This document shows, piece after piece, positions 35,199 to 43,241 of a stretch of 64,000 bases of DNA. Under the pieces are notes generated by a model. It did no database searches. It saw only the letters and a list, made by a program, of their open reading frames with translations, and was not told the origin of the DNA. Both the position numbers and the translations under genes were made by a program. The DNA lies in assembly GCF_900107765.1 (NCBI RefSeq), contig NZ_FNQY01000002.1, forward strand, positions 1 through 64,000, given 5' to 3'. How positions within the stretch are numbered: the stretch's first letter is position 1; each line of letters starts with the position of its first letter. Source of the stretch: Arachidicoccus rhizosphaerae (GTDB lineage: Bacteria > Bacteroidota > Bacteroidia > Chitinophagales > Chitinophagaceae).

Positions 35199-36536
35199 AT
35201 GCATATTATATCTCAGTTTTTATTTGTCGTGCTTTTTGCGGTGGCCATATGGCAGTTTACTAAAAAATGCAGACAAATAAAAAGAAATATTAATCTTGGC
35301 CGGGATAAAAAAATAACCGACCGTAAATCTGAGCGAATTAAAAATGTACTGCTGCTGGCGCTGGGGCAGAAAAAAATGTTCCGCAATCCACTAGTGGCTA
35401 TTCTGCACTTATTTGTTTATGGTGGTTTTATAATCATTAATATAGAAATACTGGAAATTATTCTGGATGGGCTCTTAGGGTATCACCGCCTGTTTTCCGG
35501 CATCGGCGGTCTGTATATCTTTTTGATTAATGCTTTTGAAGTATTGGCCTTCCTGGTGCTGGCAAGCTGTGCCATATTTCTGGTTCGAAGAAACATCTTA
35601 AAGGTTAAAAGACTGGTTTCTTCAGATCTGAATGGCTGGCCCCATGATGATGCCAATTATATCCTGATTGCAGAGATTACCCTGATGTCCCTGTTTTTAA
35701 TCATGAATAGCTGCGACACCATCCTTGCCGGCAGAGGGGTGGGGGAATACGTCAATACCCCAACGACGCATTTTTTGATCTCCGGTGTCCTCCATGGATT
35801 ATTTAATGGGTTGAGTAGTAGTGCTTTAATTGCGATAGAACGCAGTTGTTGGTGGCTGCATATTATAGGCATACTGGCTTTCATGAACTATCTTCCCTAT
35901 TCCAAGCATTTACATATTATTCTGGCCTTTCCCAATGCGTATTATGCCAGCCTGGAGCCGAAAGGAGAGATGCCTAATATGCCAGATATCCAAAAAGAAG
36001 TATTAATGGCGATGGAACCGGACGCTCCCGCAGCGCAGCCTGAACTGGATCAGGATGGGCAGCCGCTGCCGCCACAGCCATTCGGCGCTAAAGATATCTT
36101 TGACCTGAGCTGGAAAAATCTGATGGATGCCTACAGCTGTACGGAATGCGGCCGCTGTACCCAGGCCTGTCCTGCAGCCGGTACGGGCAAGGCATTAAGT
36201 CCCCGGCTGATCATGATGAAAACCAGGGACCGGGTTGAAGAAGTGGGTAAAAATATTCAGAAAAACAAGACCTTTCAGCAAGACGGCAAAAGCCTGATGT
36301 ATGATTACATTACGGTTGAAGAATTAAATGCCTGTACCACCTGTAATGCCTGTGTGGAAGAATGTCCGGTCAGTATATCGCCGCTGGATATCATCTTTCA
36401 GTTGCGTCGTTTCCTGGTCATGGAAGAAAGCAAGGCACCTCAGGAATGGAACAGTATGTTCCAGAATATAGAAAACAACTTTGCGCCGTGGCAGTTCTCG
36501 CCCGATGACAGAGACCGGTGGATGCAGGAAGCATAA
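35199..36536 (+). CDS. Membrane-bound (Fe-S)-binding protein, dicluster ferredoxin type
   Basis: A 445-residue protein with an N-terminal membrane part (hydrophobic segments near 1-20, 70-90, 100-130, 155-175, 215-240) and a C-terminal pair of 4Fe-4S motifs. The first, CTECGRCTQACP, starts at Cys314; the second, CTTCNACVEECP, starts at Cys379. This resembles HdrC-like/NarI-type proteins that pass electrons between quinone and a partner. In Bacteroidota the usual neighbour is a CCG-domain HdrB-like protein; here the next gene is instead a metallo-beta-lactamase-fold hydrolase, so the partner is missing or elsewhere. A possible promoter, TATCTTAG, is at 35174-35181. Confidence 0.85.
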   Translation: MHIISQFLFVVLFAVAIWQFTKKCRQIKRNINLGRDKKITDRKSERIKNVLLLALGQKKMFRNPLVAILHLFVYGGFIIINIEILEIILDGLLGYHRLFSGIGGLYIFLINAFEVLAFLVLASCAIFLVRRNILKVKRLVSSDLNGWPHDDANYILIAEITLMSLFLIMNSCDTILAGRGVGEYVNTPTTHFLISGVLHGLFNGLSSSALIAIERSCWWLHIIGILAFMNYLPYSKHLHIILAFPNAYYASLEPKGEMPNMPDIQKEVLMAMEPDAPAAQPELDQDGQPLPPQPFGAKDIFDLSWKNLMDAYSCTECGRCTQACPAAGTGKALSPRLIMMKTRDRVEEVGKNIQKNKTFQQDGKSLMYDYITVEELNACTTCNACVEECPVSISPLDIIFQLRRFLVMEESKAPQEWNSMFQNIENNFAPWQFSPDDRDRWMQEA

Positions 36537-36584
36537 TTCAGGGTATATGATCCGGTCTGGCTGTCCGGTCATTAATATGCAAGT

Positions 36585-37535
36585 ATGATGGAGCAGCAAA
36601 TAGAAATCTACAGTATAGATACGGAATTATTTAAACTGGACGGCGGGGCCATGTTCGGGGTCGTACCTAAAAGTCTATGGGAGAAAAGCCTGCCGGCGGA
36701 TGCGCATAATATGTGTGATCTGGCCATGCGCCTGCTGCTGATAAAAGAGGGGAGTCGCTTAATTCTGATCGATACGGGCATTGGTAATAAACAGGACGAA
36801 AAGTTTTTCTCCAGGTATCATTTACACGGTCCGGATACCTTAGATCAATCCTTACAAAAAATCGGATATAACCGCTCCGACATCACGGATGTATTTTTAA
36901 CGCATCTGCATTTTGATCATGTAGGGGGCGCTGTCCAAAAGGAGGATACCGGACATCTGACCCTAAGTTTTCCAAATGCGACCTACTGGTCCAATCAACT
37001 GCACTGGGACTGGGCCGCTAACCCCAATGCCCGGGAAAAAGCCTCCTTTTTACCGGAAAATCTACTTCCTATTGAAAACAGCGGCCGTTTAAAATTTTTA
37101 CCGACCCAATATCCAAATTCAGATAAAATTTTAATTAAGCATGATAATGGACATGATTTCAGCGAATTAGGTAAATCGTGGACCAGCGATTTACTCCCTT
37201 TTACCGAGCACATAAGCTACCAGGTCGTAGGTGGTCACACCCGGGGCATGATGGTGCCTTATATAAAAATCGGAAGCAGGACCTTGGTATATGTTACGGA
37301 TCTGATTCCAACCGCCAGCCATTTTCCACTACCTTATATCGCCAGCTTTGATGTATTTCCATTAATGGCCATGGCGGAAAAAGAGGCTTTTTTGCAAAAA
37401 GCCCTGGAGGAGCAATATATAATATTTTTTGAACACGATGCTGTAAATCAGTGCTGTACCGTTAAAATTAATGAAAAAGGCAAGGTAGTTCCCCGTGAAA
37501 TCTTTACTTTGGATAAATTACCCGGTCAAAGTTGA
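36585..37535 (+). CDS. Metallo-beta-lactamase-fold hydrolase
   Basis: A 316-residue zinc hydrolase. It shows THLHFDHVGGA, the HxHxDH metal motif, with an earlier LILIDTGIGN strand, then GGHTRGMMVPYI, VTDLIPTASHFPLP for the bridging aspartate, and EHDA near the end. The arrangement fits the lactonase/methyl-parathion-hydrolase branch rather than true beta-lactamases. There is no signal peptide, so it is likely cytoplasmic. The substrate is unknown. It starts 48 bases after the Fe-S gene and is probably co-transcribed with it. ATG 36588 is a second possible start. Confidence 0.85.
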   Translation: MMEQQIEIYSIDTELFKLDGGAMFGVVPKSLWEKSLPADAHNMCDLAMRLLLIKEGSRLILIDTGIGNKQDEKFFSRYHLHGPDTLDQSLQKIGYNRSDITDVFLTHLHFDHVGGAVQKEDTGHLTLSFPNATYWSNQLHWDWAANPNAREKASFLPENLLPIENSGRLKFLPTQYPNSDKILIKHDNGHDFSELGKSWTSDLLPFTEHISYQVVGGHTRGMMVPYIKIGSRTLVYVTDLIPTASHFPLPYIASFDVFPLMAMAEKEAFLQKALEEQYIIFFEHDAVNQCCTVKINEKGKVVPREIFTLDKLPGQS

Positions 37536-37585
37536 CAAGATAATAACAAAAGAGCGCTAAGAAAACCCTTAAATGCCCTTAAAAG

Positions 37586-38629
37586 ATGATGATGACAAGA
37601 AAGTACAACCTGTTTGCACTCGGCATAAGTATTACCTTTTTATGTATGGCCAGCTGTTCCAGAGGCACGGTTCCGGGACGTATTGACCGGCTTAAGGCCG
37701 AAAGAGATCTGGCGATGGGTGGCGGAGCCTCCGGCGAAACGGCCACAGATAAACCGGTAGAGCTTGGTAAAAAGTCTAAGAAAAGTAAATCCAAAAAGAG
37801 CAAGTCCACCGCCTCCAACCACCATACAGTGGAAAAGCTGCCGCAACCGGTTAAGGCGGACCCATTTTTAGTGGATACGGCCTTTGCCAATCAGACTTAT
37901 GATAAGCTGACCCAGGATTATGCAGATACCATCCTTGCCAAACCTGCGGAGCGTATTAAAGATGTTCAATACGGGGAGGCCTTTGTCGGCACGACTAACT
38001 TTAATTTGCGTAAACCGCAATATGTGATTATTCACCATACCTCTCAGAATTCTCTAAAACAGACCGTATATACCTTTACCTTGGAAAGAACCCAGGTAAG
38101 CGCCCATTATGTGATCAGCAGAGACGGTACCGTCCAGCATATGCTTAATGATTATCTCAGGGCCTGGCAGGCCGGCAAAGGCAGATGGAATAATATTGAC
38201 GACATGAACTCCTGTTCCATTGGCATTGAACTGGATAACAATGGGGTAGAGCCTTTTACGGACAAGCAGATTGACGCTTTGTTAAAGGTGCTGCAGGCAC
38301 TTAAAGAACGTTTCGCTATTCCGCAGTCTAATTTTATAGGCCATGGGGATTATGCCCCGGTTCGAAAAAATGACCCCAATGTCAATTTCCCCTGGGCTAA
38401 ACTGGCCAGCAAAGGGTTTGGCTATTGGTATGGTGACACGACCGGTGTGGAGGTACCCAAGGATTTCAATGAGTACCTTGCCCTGCGCATTATTGGTTAT
38501 GACGTCTCTGATGTCAGTAAAGCCATCATCGCCTTCAGAAGACATTTCTGTGGAATAGAATCCACCGCAAAAGTCTTGTCACCGGCAGAAAGAAAGGTCT
38601 TGTATAAATTGTATACTAAATACCTGTAA
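37586..38629 (+). CDS. N-acetylmuramoyl-L-alanine amidase lipoprotein
   Basis: An amidase_2/PGRP-type enzyme that cuts the bond between N-acetylmuramic acid and the peptide stem. The 347-residue protein has a lipoprotein signal with Cys24 (FLCMASC), then a Lys/Ser-rich linker (KKSKKSKSKKSKS, about 62-75). The catalytic domain begins near residue 140 with YVIIHHTSQNS, and continues with SAHYVISRDGTVQHML, GIELDNNG and GHGDYAPVRKNDPNVNFPW, which supply the zinc-binding histidines and the catalytic region. It is probably anchored in the outer membrane, facing the periplasm. Three ATG codons in a row (37586, 37589, 37592) leave the precise start open. Confidence 0.88.
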   Translation: MMMTRKYNLFALGISITFLCMASCSRGTVPGRIDRLKAERDLAMGGGASGETATDKPVELGKKSKKSKSKKSKSTASNHHTVEKLPQPVKADPFLVDTAFANQTYDKLTQDYADTILAKPAERIKDVQYGEAFVGTTNFNLRKPQYVIIHHTSQNSLKQTVYTFTLERTQVSAHYVISRDGTVQHMLNDYLRAWQAGKGRWNNIDDMNSCSIGIELDNNGVEPFTDKQIDALLKVLQALKERFAIPQSNFIGHGDYAPVRKNDPNVNFPWAKLASKGFGYWYGDTTGVEVPKDFNEYLALRIIGYDVSDVSKAIIAFRRHFCGIESTAKVLSPAERKVLYKLYTKYL

Positions 38630-38643
38630 TATTTAAAAGGAAT

Positions 38644-38676
38644 TTAAAATGCAGCTCATTCAGAGCTGCATTTTAA
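38644..38676 (+). terminator. Terminator after the amidase gene
   Basis: TTAAAATGCAGCTC (38644-38657) pairs perfectly with GAGCTGCATTTTAA (38663-38676) around a five-base loop, 14 bases past the stop codon. Confidence 0.85.
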
Positions 38677-38923
38677 TTGAAGTGCTTTGATCACTCAATA
38701 GATTAATATAAAGCGGCGATGGTGGTTTCGTCCTTTAAGGGTGACTTTATTAGTAGCCTGCGTGTATGGCCCCTGGGCTGCGGCATGGTAAGCAGCGCCC
38801 GGCCTGATCCGGCAGGCTCACCGGATGGCCACGCCGGGGATCAGCGCACTGAAGGCAGGTCTAGTGCTTGTTAATGAGCTTGTTAAGGAAGAAGTCTTCG
38901 GGGAAAACCTGGTACTTAGCCCT

Positions 38924-38972
38924 TATTTTTGACAGGCTTATTTATTTGGGTCATAAAAGTCACTTATTTTTG
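38924..38972 (+). promoter_or_regulatory. Tandem -7 elements upstream of radA
   Basis: TATTTTTG occurs at 38924-38931 and again at 38965-38972, 41 bases apart. The second has TTTG at 38945-38948 in front with a 16-base spacer, short of the usual 19-21. Confidence 0.4.
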
Positions 38973-39083
38973 TAAGGGTCAGGTTAAAAAGCGCGGTTAT
39001 TTTTATAACCCATCAAGAACTAATAAGTAAACAAATCATTGATTGGCAGGTACCGTCCTGCGTTCAGCGTATTGAAGCATTCT

Positions 39084-40502
39084 ATGGCGAAAATTAAAAA
39101 AGCCTTTTTTTGTAATAGTTGCGGTTATGAGAGCCCCAAATGGCTGGGCAAGTGTCCCAGTTGTGGTAACTGGAACACTTTTGTGGAAGAAGTGATTCAG
39201 ACAGGAGCCAACCCGTCTCAGGCGACCAGTTGGGGAGACTATCATCAACCTGCAGACCAGCCATCTGCAACAGGCAACAGCGGCAAAAGTAAGGGTACCA
39301 AAATCGTGACCCTGGATCAGATTCAGACCAGGGAAGAGGCCCGTATTCAGGCCGCAGATGCAGAAATCAACCGGGTATTGGGGGGAGGTATTGTACCGGG
39401 TTCCATTGTGCTGGTAGCGGGTGAACCGGGTATCGGCAAGAGTACTTTATTTTTACAGGCAGGGCTGGAACTCAGTAATTACCGGGTTTTATATATCAGC
39501 GGTGAAGAAAGCGAGCAGCAGATAAAAATGCGGGCTGCCCGCATCAGTAGCCAAAATGACCAGTTCTATTTACTGACAGAGACGGTTACCCAGGAAATCT
39601 TTAAGGAAATCCGTAAATTAAAACCAGAGGTTTTAATTGTAGATTCCATACAAACCCTGCAGTCCAATATTATTGAGTCTTCTCCGGGCTCCATATCCCA
39701 GATCAGGGAATGTGCCGCTGAGTTTCAAAGGTTTGCCAAAGAAACGAATACGCCTGTTTTTTTAATCGGACATATTACCAAAGACGGCTCCATTGCAGGA
39801 CCTAAAATTTTGGAACATATGGTGGATACCGTCCTGCAGTTTGAGGGGGACCGCCATTATGCCTACCGGATACTCAGAACCTTAAAAAACAGGTTTGGCT
39901 CTACCGCTGAACTGGGTATCTATGAGATGACAGCTACCGGGATGCGTCCGGTAAGCAATCCTTCAGAGATTCTGATTACCCAGAAAACCGAGGAGTTAAG
40001 TGGCAGTGCCATTGCCGCCAGTATGGAAGGCATGCGCCCCTTACTGCTCGAAGTCCAGGCGCTGGTAACGCAGAGCGTCTATGGCACCCCGCAAAGAACG
40101 GTCAGCGGCTTTGACCTAAGAAGGTTGCAGCTACTGCTCGCTGTGCTGGAAAAACGAGGCGGATTTTTATTTGGCATGAAAGACGTCTTTATTAATATCG
40201 CCGGCGGTCTGAAGGTGGAAGACCCGTCCATAGATCTGGCCGTTATCTCGGCTTTACTCTCTTCCTATGAAGATAAACCGCTGCCGCCAACCATCTGTTT
40301 TGCCGGAGAAGTGGGGCTGAACGGCGAAATTCGCGCAGTCAACCGGATCGAACAGCGGGTCCAGGAGGCAGAGAAGCTGGGATTTGAACAGATCATCGTC
40401 TCCAAATACAATAAAAAGGGTTTTGATCAGCAGGTTAAGGGTATAAAAGTGACGGCGCTCGGCAAAGTTGAAGAACTTTATGATCTGCTATTTAGAGATT
40501 AA
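39084..40502 (+). CDS. radA: DNA repair protein RadA
   Basis: RadA is a RecA-like ATPase that drives branch migration in recombination. The 472-residue protein begins with a C4 zinc finger (Cys10, Cys13, Cys24, Cys27 in CNSCGYESPKWLGKCPSC). Walker A is GEPGIGKST at 113-121, the Walker B region is VLIVDSIQTLQ, the RadA-specific KNRFG motif is at 268-272, and the C-terminal Lon-protease-like domain includes IAGGLKVEDPSIDLAV and GEVGLNGEIRAV. ATG 39084 is chosen because the zinc finger must lie near the N-terminus; an upstream ATG 39039 would add 15 unlikely residues. Confidence 0.96.
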   Translation: MAKIKKAFFCNSCGYESPKWLGKCPSCGNWNTFVEEVIQTGANPSQATSWGDYHQPADQPSATGNSGKSKGTKIVTLDQIQTREEARIQAADAEINRVLGGGIVPGSIVLVAGEPGIGKSTLFLQAGLELSNYRVLYISGEESEQQIKMRAARISSQNDQFYLLTETVTQEIFKEIRKLKPEVLIVDSIQTLQSNIIESSPGSISQIRECAAEFQRFAKETNTPVFLIGHITKDGSIAGPKILEHMVDTVLQFEGDRHYAYRILRTLKNRFGSTAELGIYEMTATGMRPVSNPSEILITQKTEELSGSAIAASMEGMRPLLLEVQALVTQSVYGTPQRTVSGFDLRRLQLLLAVLEKRGGFLFGMKDVFINIAGGLKVEDPSIDLAVISALLSSYEDKPLPPTICFAGEVGLNGEIRAVNRIEQRVQEAEKLGFEQIIVSKYNKKGFDQQVKGIKVTALGKVEELYDLLFRD

Positions 40503-40567
40503 TCACAAAAAAATAAAAACTTATAGTATTTTAGCCACCTCATTATACAAAACTTTAAAATTTATTC

Positions 40568-42031
40568 ATGCAAAACAACCAAACCATGCAGAAAACTCAA
40601 TGGGGACAGTTCTTAGTCCTGATTATTGTTTTCTTCTTCTGGGGCTTTGTGGCCGCCAGCAATGACATCCTGATTCCCGTCTTTAAAGAGAATCTGCACT
40701 TATCCCAGGCGCATAGCCAGATGGTCTCTTTTGCCTTTTATTTTGCCTATACGGTAGGCTCTATCATCTTTATGGTGATCAGTGAAACCCGTAAAAAAGA
40801 CTTGTTACAGGATTTAGGATATAAAAACGGTATTTCTGTGGGCTTGATTATCTCTGCCCTGGGAACCCTGCTGTTTTTTCCTGCAGCCCAGACATCTTCC
40901 TTCCCCCTGTTTATCTCAGGACTGTTTATCGTAGGGCTGGGTTTTGCCTTGCAACAGATAGCCGCCAACCCACTGGCGGTGATTATGGGAGACCCTAAAA
41001 CCGGTTCTCAGCGTTTAAGCCTGGCGGGTGGTATTAATAACTTCGGTACCACGATCGGCCCCCTGATTGTCAGTTTTGCCATTTTCGGTTCTGTCACTGG
41101 AGATCACTCCCACGCTTCCATCAGCAGTATTAAGGTTCCGTATCTGGTGCTGGGTGCTGCCTTTATCCTGGTAGCCATTATCTTTAAGTTCTCGAGTGTG
41201 CCTAATAAGATCAATCTGGAAGAAGTAGCCGAAGAAGAAGCTGCAGATGATTCCAAGGTGCTGCACAGATCCAGCGTTTTTAAATACCCGCAGTTAGTGC
41301 TGGGTATGGTGGCCCTGTTTTTATATGTTGGGGTGGAAGTATCCACGGCCTCTAACCTGCCGGAGTTCATGAAAGAGCATTTAGGAACGGCTACAGAAAA
41401 TATCGCACCTTTTGTATCCTTATACTGGGCGAGCCTTATGATCGGCCGTTGGACAGGGTCCATTGGAGCCTTTGATATCTCTCAGGGAGCTAAAGGCGTC
41501 TTAAGAGTACTGATGCCTTATATCGCTTTTGGGGTGTTCTTAGCCGTCAATAAAATAGCCCAGCATGACGTTACTCCTTTTTACATCTATGTGATTATCA
41601 TCCTGGGGCTGATTATCTGTGATTTCTTAAGTAAGGGTAATCCGGCACGTCAGCTGTTGATTTTCAGTTTCATGGGAATCATTGCCTTGCTGATCGGTAT
41701 TTTTGCCGATGGTATGGTCAGCGTCTATGCCTTTATCAGCGTAGGTCTGTTCTGCTCTACTTTATGGCCTTGTATTTTCACCCTGGGTATCGCTGGGCTG
41801 GGTAAATACACCAATAAAGGCTCTAGTCTGTTGATTATGATGATTATGGGGGGTGGTGTGATGAGCCTTTTCCAGGGTTTTCTGGCTTCTCCCGATATCC
41901 TGGGCATCCAGCATAGTTACTTCATTCCGGTCTGTTGTTTCGCTTATCTGGCCTTCTACGCCTGGAGAGTTAAAAAAATATTAGCAAGTCAGGGCATCGA
42001 TTATGACGTAAAAGTCAGCGGCGGGCATTAA
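40568..42031 (+). CDS. FucP-like sugar:H+ symporter (MFS)
   Basis: A 487-residue major facilitator of the FucP/GlcP family with about 12 membrane spans. It starts with WGQFLVLIIVFFFWGFVAASNDILIPVFKENL, the family mark in the first span. Later pieces include GLGFALQQIAANPLAVIMGDP and SLYWASLMIGRWTGSIGA, also shared with fucose and glucose/galactose transporters. A longer cytoplasmic loop (about residues 215-235) is rich in Glu. The next gene encodes a ROK sugar kinase, followed by a GH92 alpha-mannosidase, so hexose released from glycans is the likely substrate. ATG 40568 is taken; ATG 40586 is also possible. Confidence 0.9.
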   Translation: MQNNQTMQKTQWGQFLVLIIVFFFWGFVAASNDILIPVFKENLHLSQAHSQMVSFAFYFAYTVGSIIFMVISETRKKDLLQDLGYKNGISVGLIISALGTLLFFPAAQTSSFPLFISGLFIVGLGFALQQIAANPLAVIMGDPKTGSQRLSLAGGINNFGTTIGPLIVSFAIFGSVTGDHSHASISSIKVPYLVLGAAFILVAIIFKFSSVPNKINLEEVAEEEAADDSKVLHRSSVFKYPQLVLGMVALFLYVGVEVSTASNLPEFMKEHLGTATENIAPFVSLYWASLMIGRWTGSIGAFDISQGAKGVLRVLMPYIAFGVFLAVNKIAQHDVTPFYIYVIIILGLIICDFLSKGNPARQLLIFSFMGIIALLIGIFADGMVSVYAFISVGLFCSTLWPCIFTLGIAGLGKYTNKGSSLLIMMIMGGGVMSLFQGFLASPDILGIQHSYFIPVCCFAYLAFYAWRVKKILASQGIDYDVKVSGGH

Positions 42032-42101
42032 CTTTGCAGGCAATCTGGTTTTACGCTAATTTAACCCGTTTAATCTAAAAGCAATCATCGTAAAAACAAC
42101 T

Positions 42102-43079
42102 ATGTTATCTATTCCTATTTCACAACAAATGGCCATTGGTATTGATATCGGTGGGACCAACACGGTATTTGGTATAGTAGACCACAGAGGCGAAATCGCT
42201 TACCGTGGGGCAATCTCAACAAAAAAGCACGACAATGTCGACGATTATATAGAGGAACTGTATAATGCGATTATGCCGGCCCTCAATCAGTTTGGCAGTG
42301 ACAAACTGGTCAGAGGTATTGGTATTGGTGCTCCTAATGGCAACTACTATAACGGCAATATCGAATACGCACCGAATTTGCCCTGGAAAGGAAAAATTCC
42401 GCTGGCCTCTTTGATTCAGCAGAAATTCAATCTGCCTTCAGCCCTGACCAATGATGCCAACGCGGCAGCAGTGGGAGAGATGACCTATGGCGCTGCCAAG
42501 GGCATGAAGGATTTTATCATGATTACCCTGGGTACCGGGGTGGGCAGCGGTATTGTGGTAAACGGAGAAATGGTGTACGGCCATGACGGTTTTGCCGGTG
42601 AGCTGGGCCATACCATTATTATACCTGGCGGACGCAAGCACTGGTCTACCGGAGCAGAAGGGTCCTTGGAAACCTACGCCTCCGCAACAGGTGTCAGCCT
42701 GACGGCCATAGAGCTGCTCAAAAACAATCCGGACAAACCCAGTATTCTCAGGCATTATGAAGAAAACGAGATAGATAGCCGTCTAGTCTATGACTGCGCT
42801 ATTCAGGGAGATGATATCGCCCGCGATACCTATACCTTTACCGGTGAAATCCTGGGTAAGGCACTGGCTAACTTTGTGATGTTTTCTTCTCCGGAAGCCA
42901 TCATCTTGTTTGGCGGATTATGTAAGGCAGGTGCCCTAATTTTCCAGCCTGCTAAAAGGGTGATGGAAGAGAACCTTTTGCCGATCTATAAAAATAAAGT
43001 GCAGATTATCCCCAGTGAACTTAAAGAATCTGACGCCGCCATTCTGGGTGCCAGTGCACTGGTCTGGGAATTAAAATAA
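42102..43079 (+). CDS. ROK-family sugar kinase (glucokinase-like)
   Basis: A 325-residue kinase that phosphorylates hexoses with ATP. It has the phosphate loop IGIDIGGTNTVFGIVD, GIGIGAPNGNYYNG, the catalytic Asp in TNDANAAAVGE, and TLGTGVGSGIV. The ROK signature, however, is altered: where most members have cysteines that bind zinc (C-x-C-G-x2-G-C-x-E), this protein reads GHTIIIPGGRKHWSTGAEGSLE, without any cysteine. It may be a zinc-free form or have altered properties. It follows the FucP-like transporter by 70 bases and is probably in the same operon, feeding imported hexose to glycolysis. Confidence 0.88.
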   Translation: MLSIPISQQMAIGIDIGGTNTVFGIVDHRGEIAYRGAISTKKHDNVDDYIEELYNAIMPALNQFGSDKLVRGIGIGAPNGNYYNGNIEYAPNLPWKGKIPLASLIQQKFNLPSALTNDANAAAVGEMTYGAAKGMKDFIMITLGTGVGSGIVVNGEMVYGHDGFAGELGHTIIIPGGRKHWSTGAEGSLETYASATGVSLTAIELLKNNPDKPSILRHYEENEIDSRLVYDCAIQGDDIARDTYTFTGEILGKALANFVMFSSPEAIILFGGLCKAGALIFQPAKRVMEENLLPIYKNKVQIIPSELKESDAAILGASALVWELK

Positions 43080-43154
43080 GCTGCTGTTTATTTATAAAAT
43101 ACAGAAATGTGAACAGCATAACGCTTCATTAACATTTCAGGGAATTCATTAACG

Positions 43155-43201
43155 ACGCCTGTTGTGCAATTTAAATAAATTCGCTGACAGGCGTTTGTTT
43201 T
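43155..43201 (+). terminator. Probable terminator after the ROK kinase gene
   Basis: ACGCCTGT at 43155-43162 pairs with ACAGGCGT at 43187-43194, followed by TTGTTTT. The 24-base loop is long, so this is less certain than others. Confidence 0.45.
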
Positions 43202-43241
43202 AGGGCAACGCCATTAATAATCAGTTTAAAGTAAGCTATTC

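Larger units (their letters stand above)
38630..39083. other. 454-bp intergenic region with a GC-rich patch and tandem promoters of radA
   Basis: After the terminator, bases about 38755-38870 are clearly richer in G+C than the surroundings and contain nested complementary segments (for example GCCTG/CAGGC around 38802-38817). An open frame of 51 codons, 38719-38874, crosses it but resembles no protein I know. To the right are two TATTTTTG boxes, at 38924-38931 and 38965-38972, both within 160 bases of the radA start. Confidence 0.45.

Noticed and set aside
38719-38874. 51-codon frame in the GC-rich patch
   Set aside because: No similarity to known proteins is apparent and no good ribosome-binding or promoter signal was seen; recorded only as a compositional anomaly.
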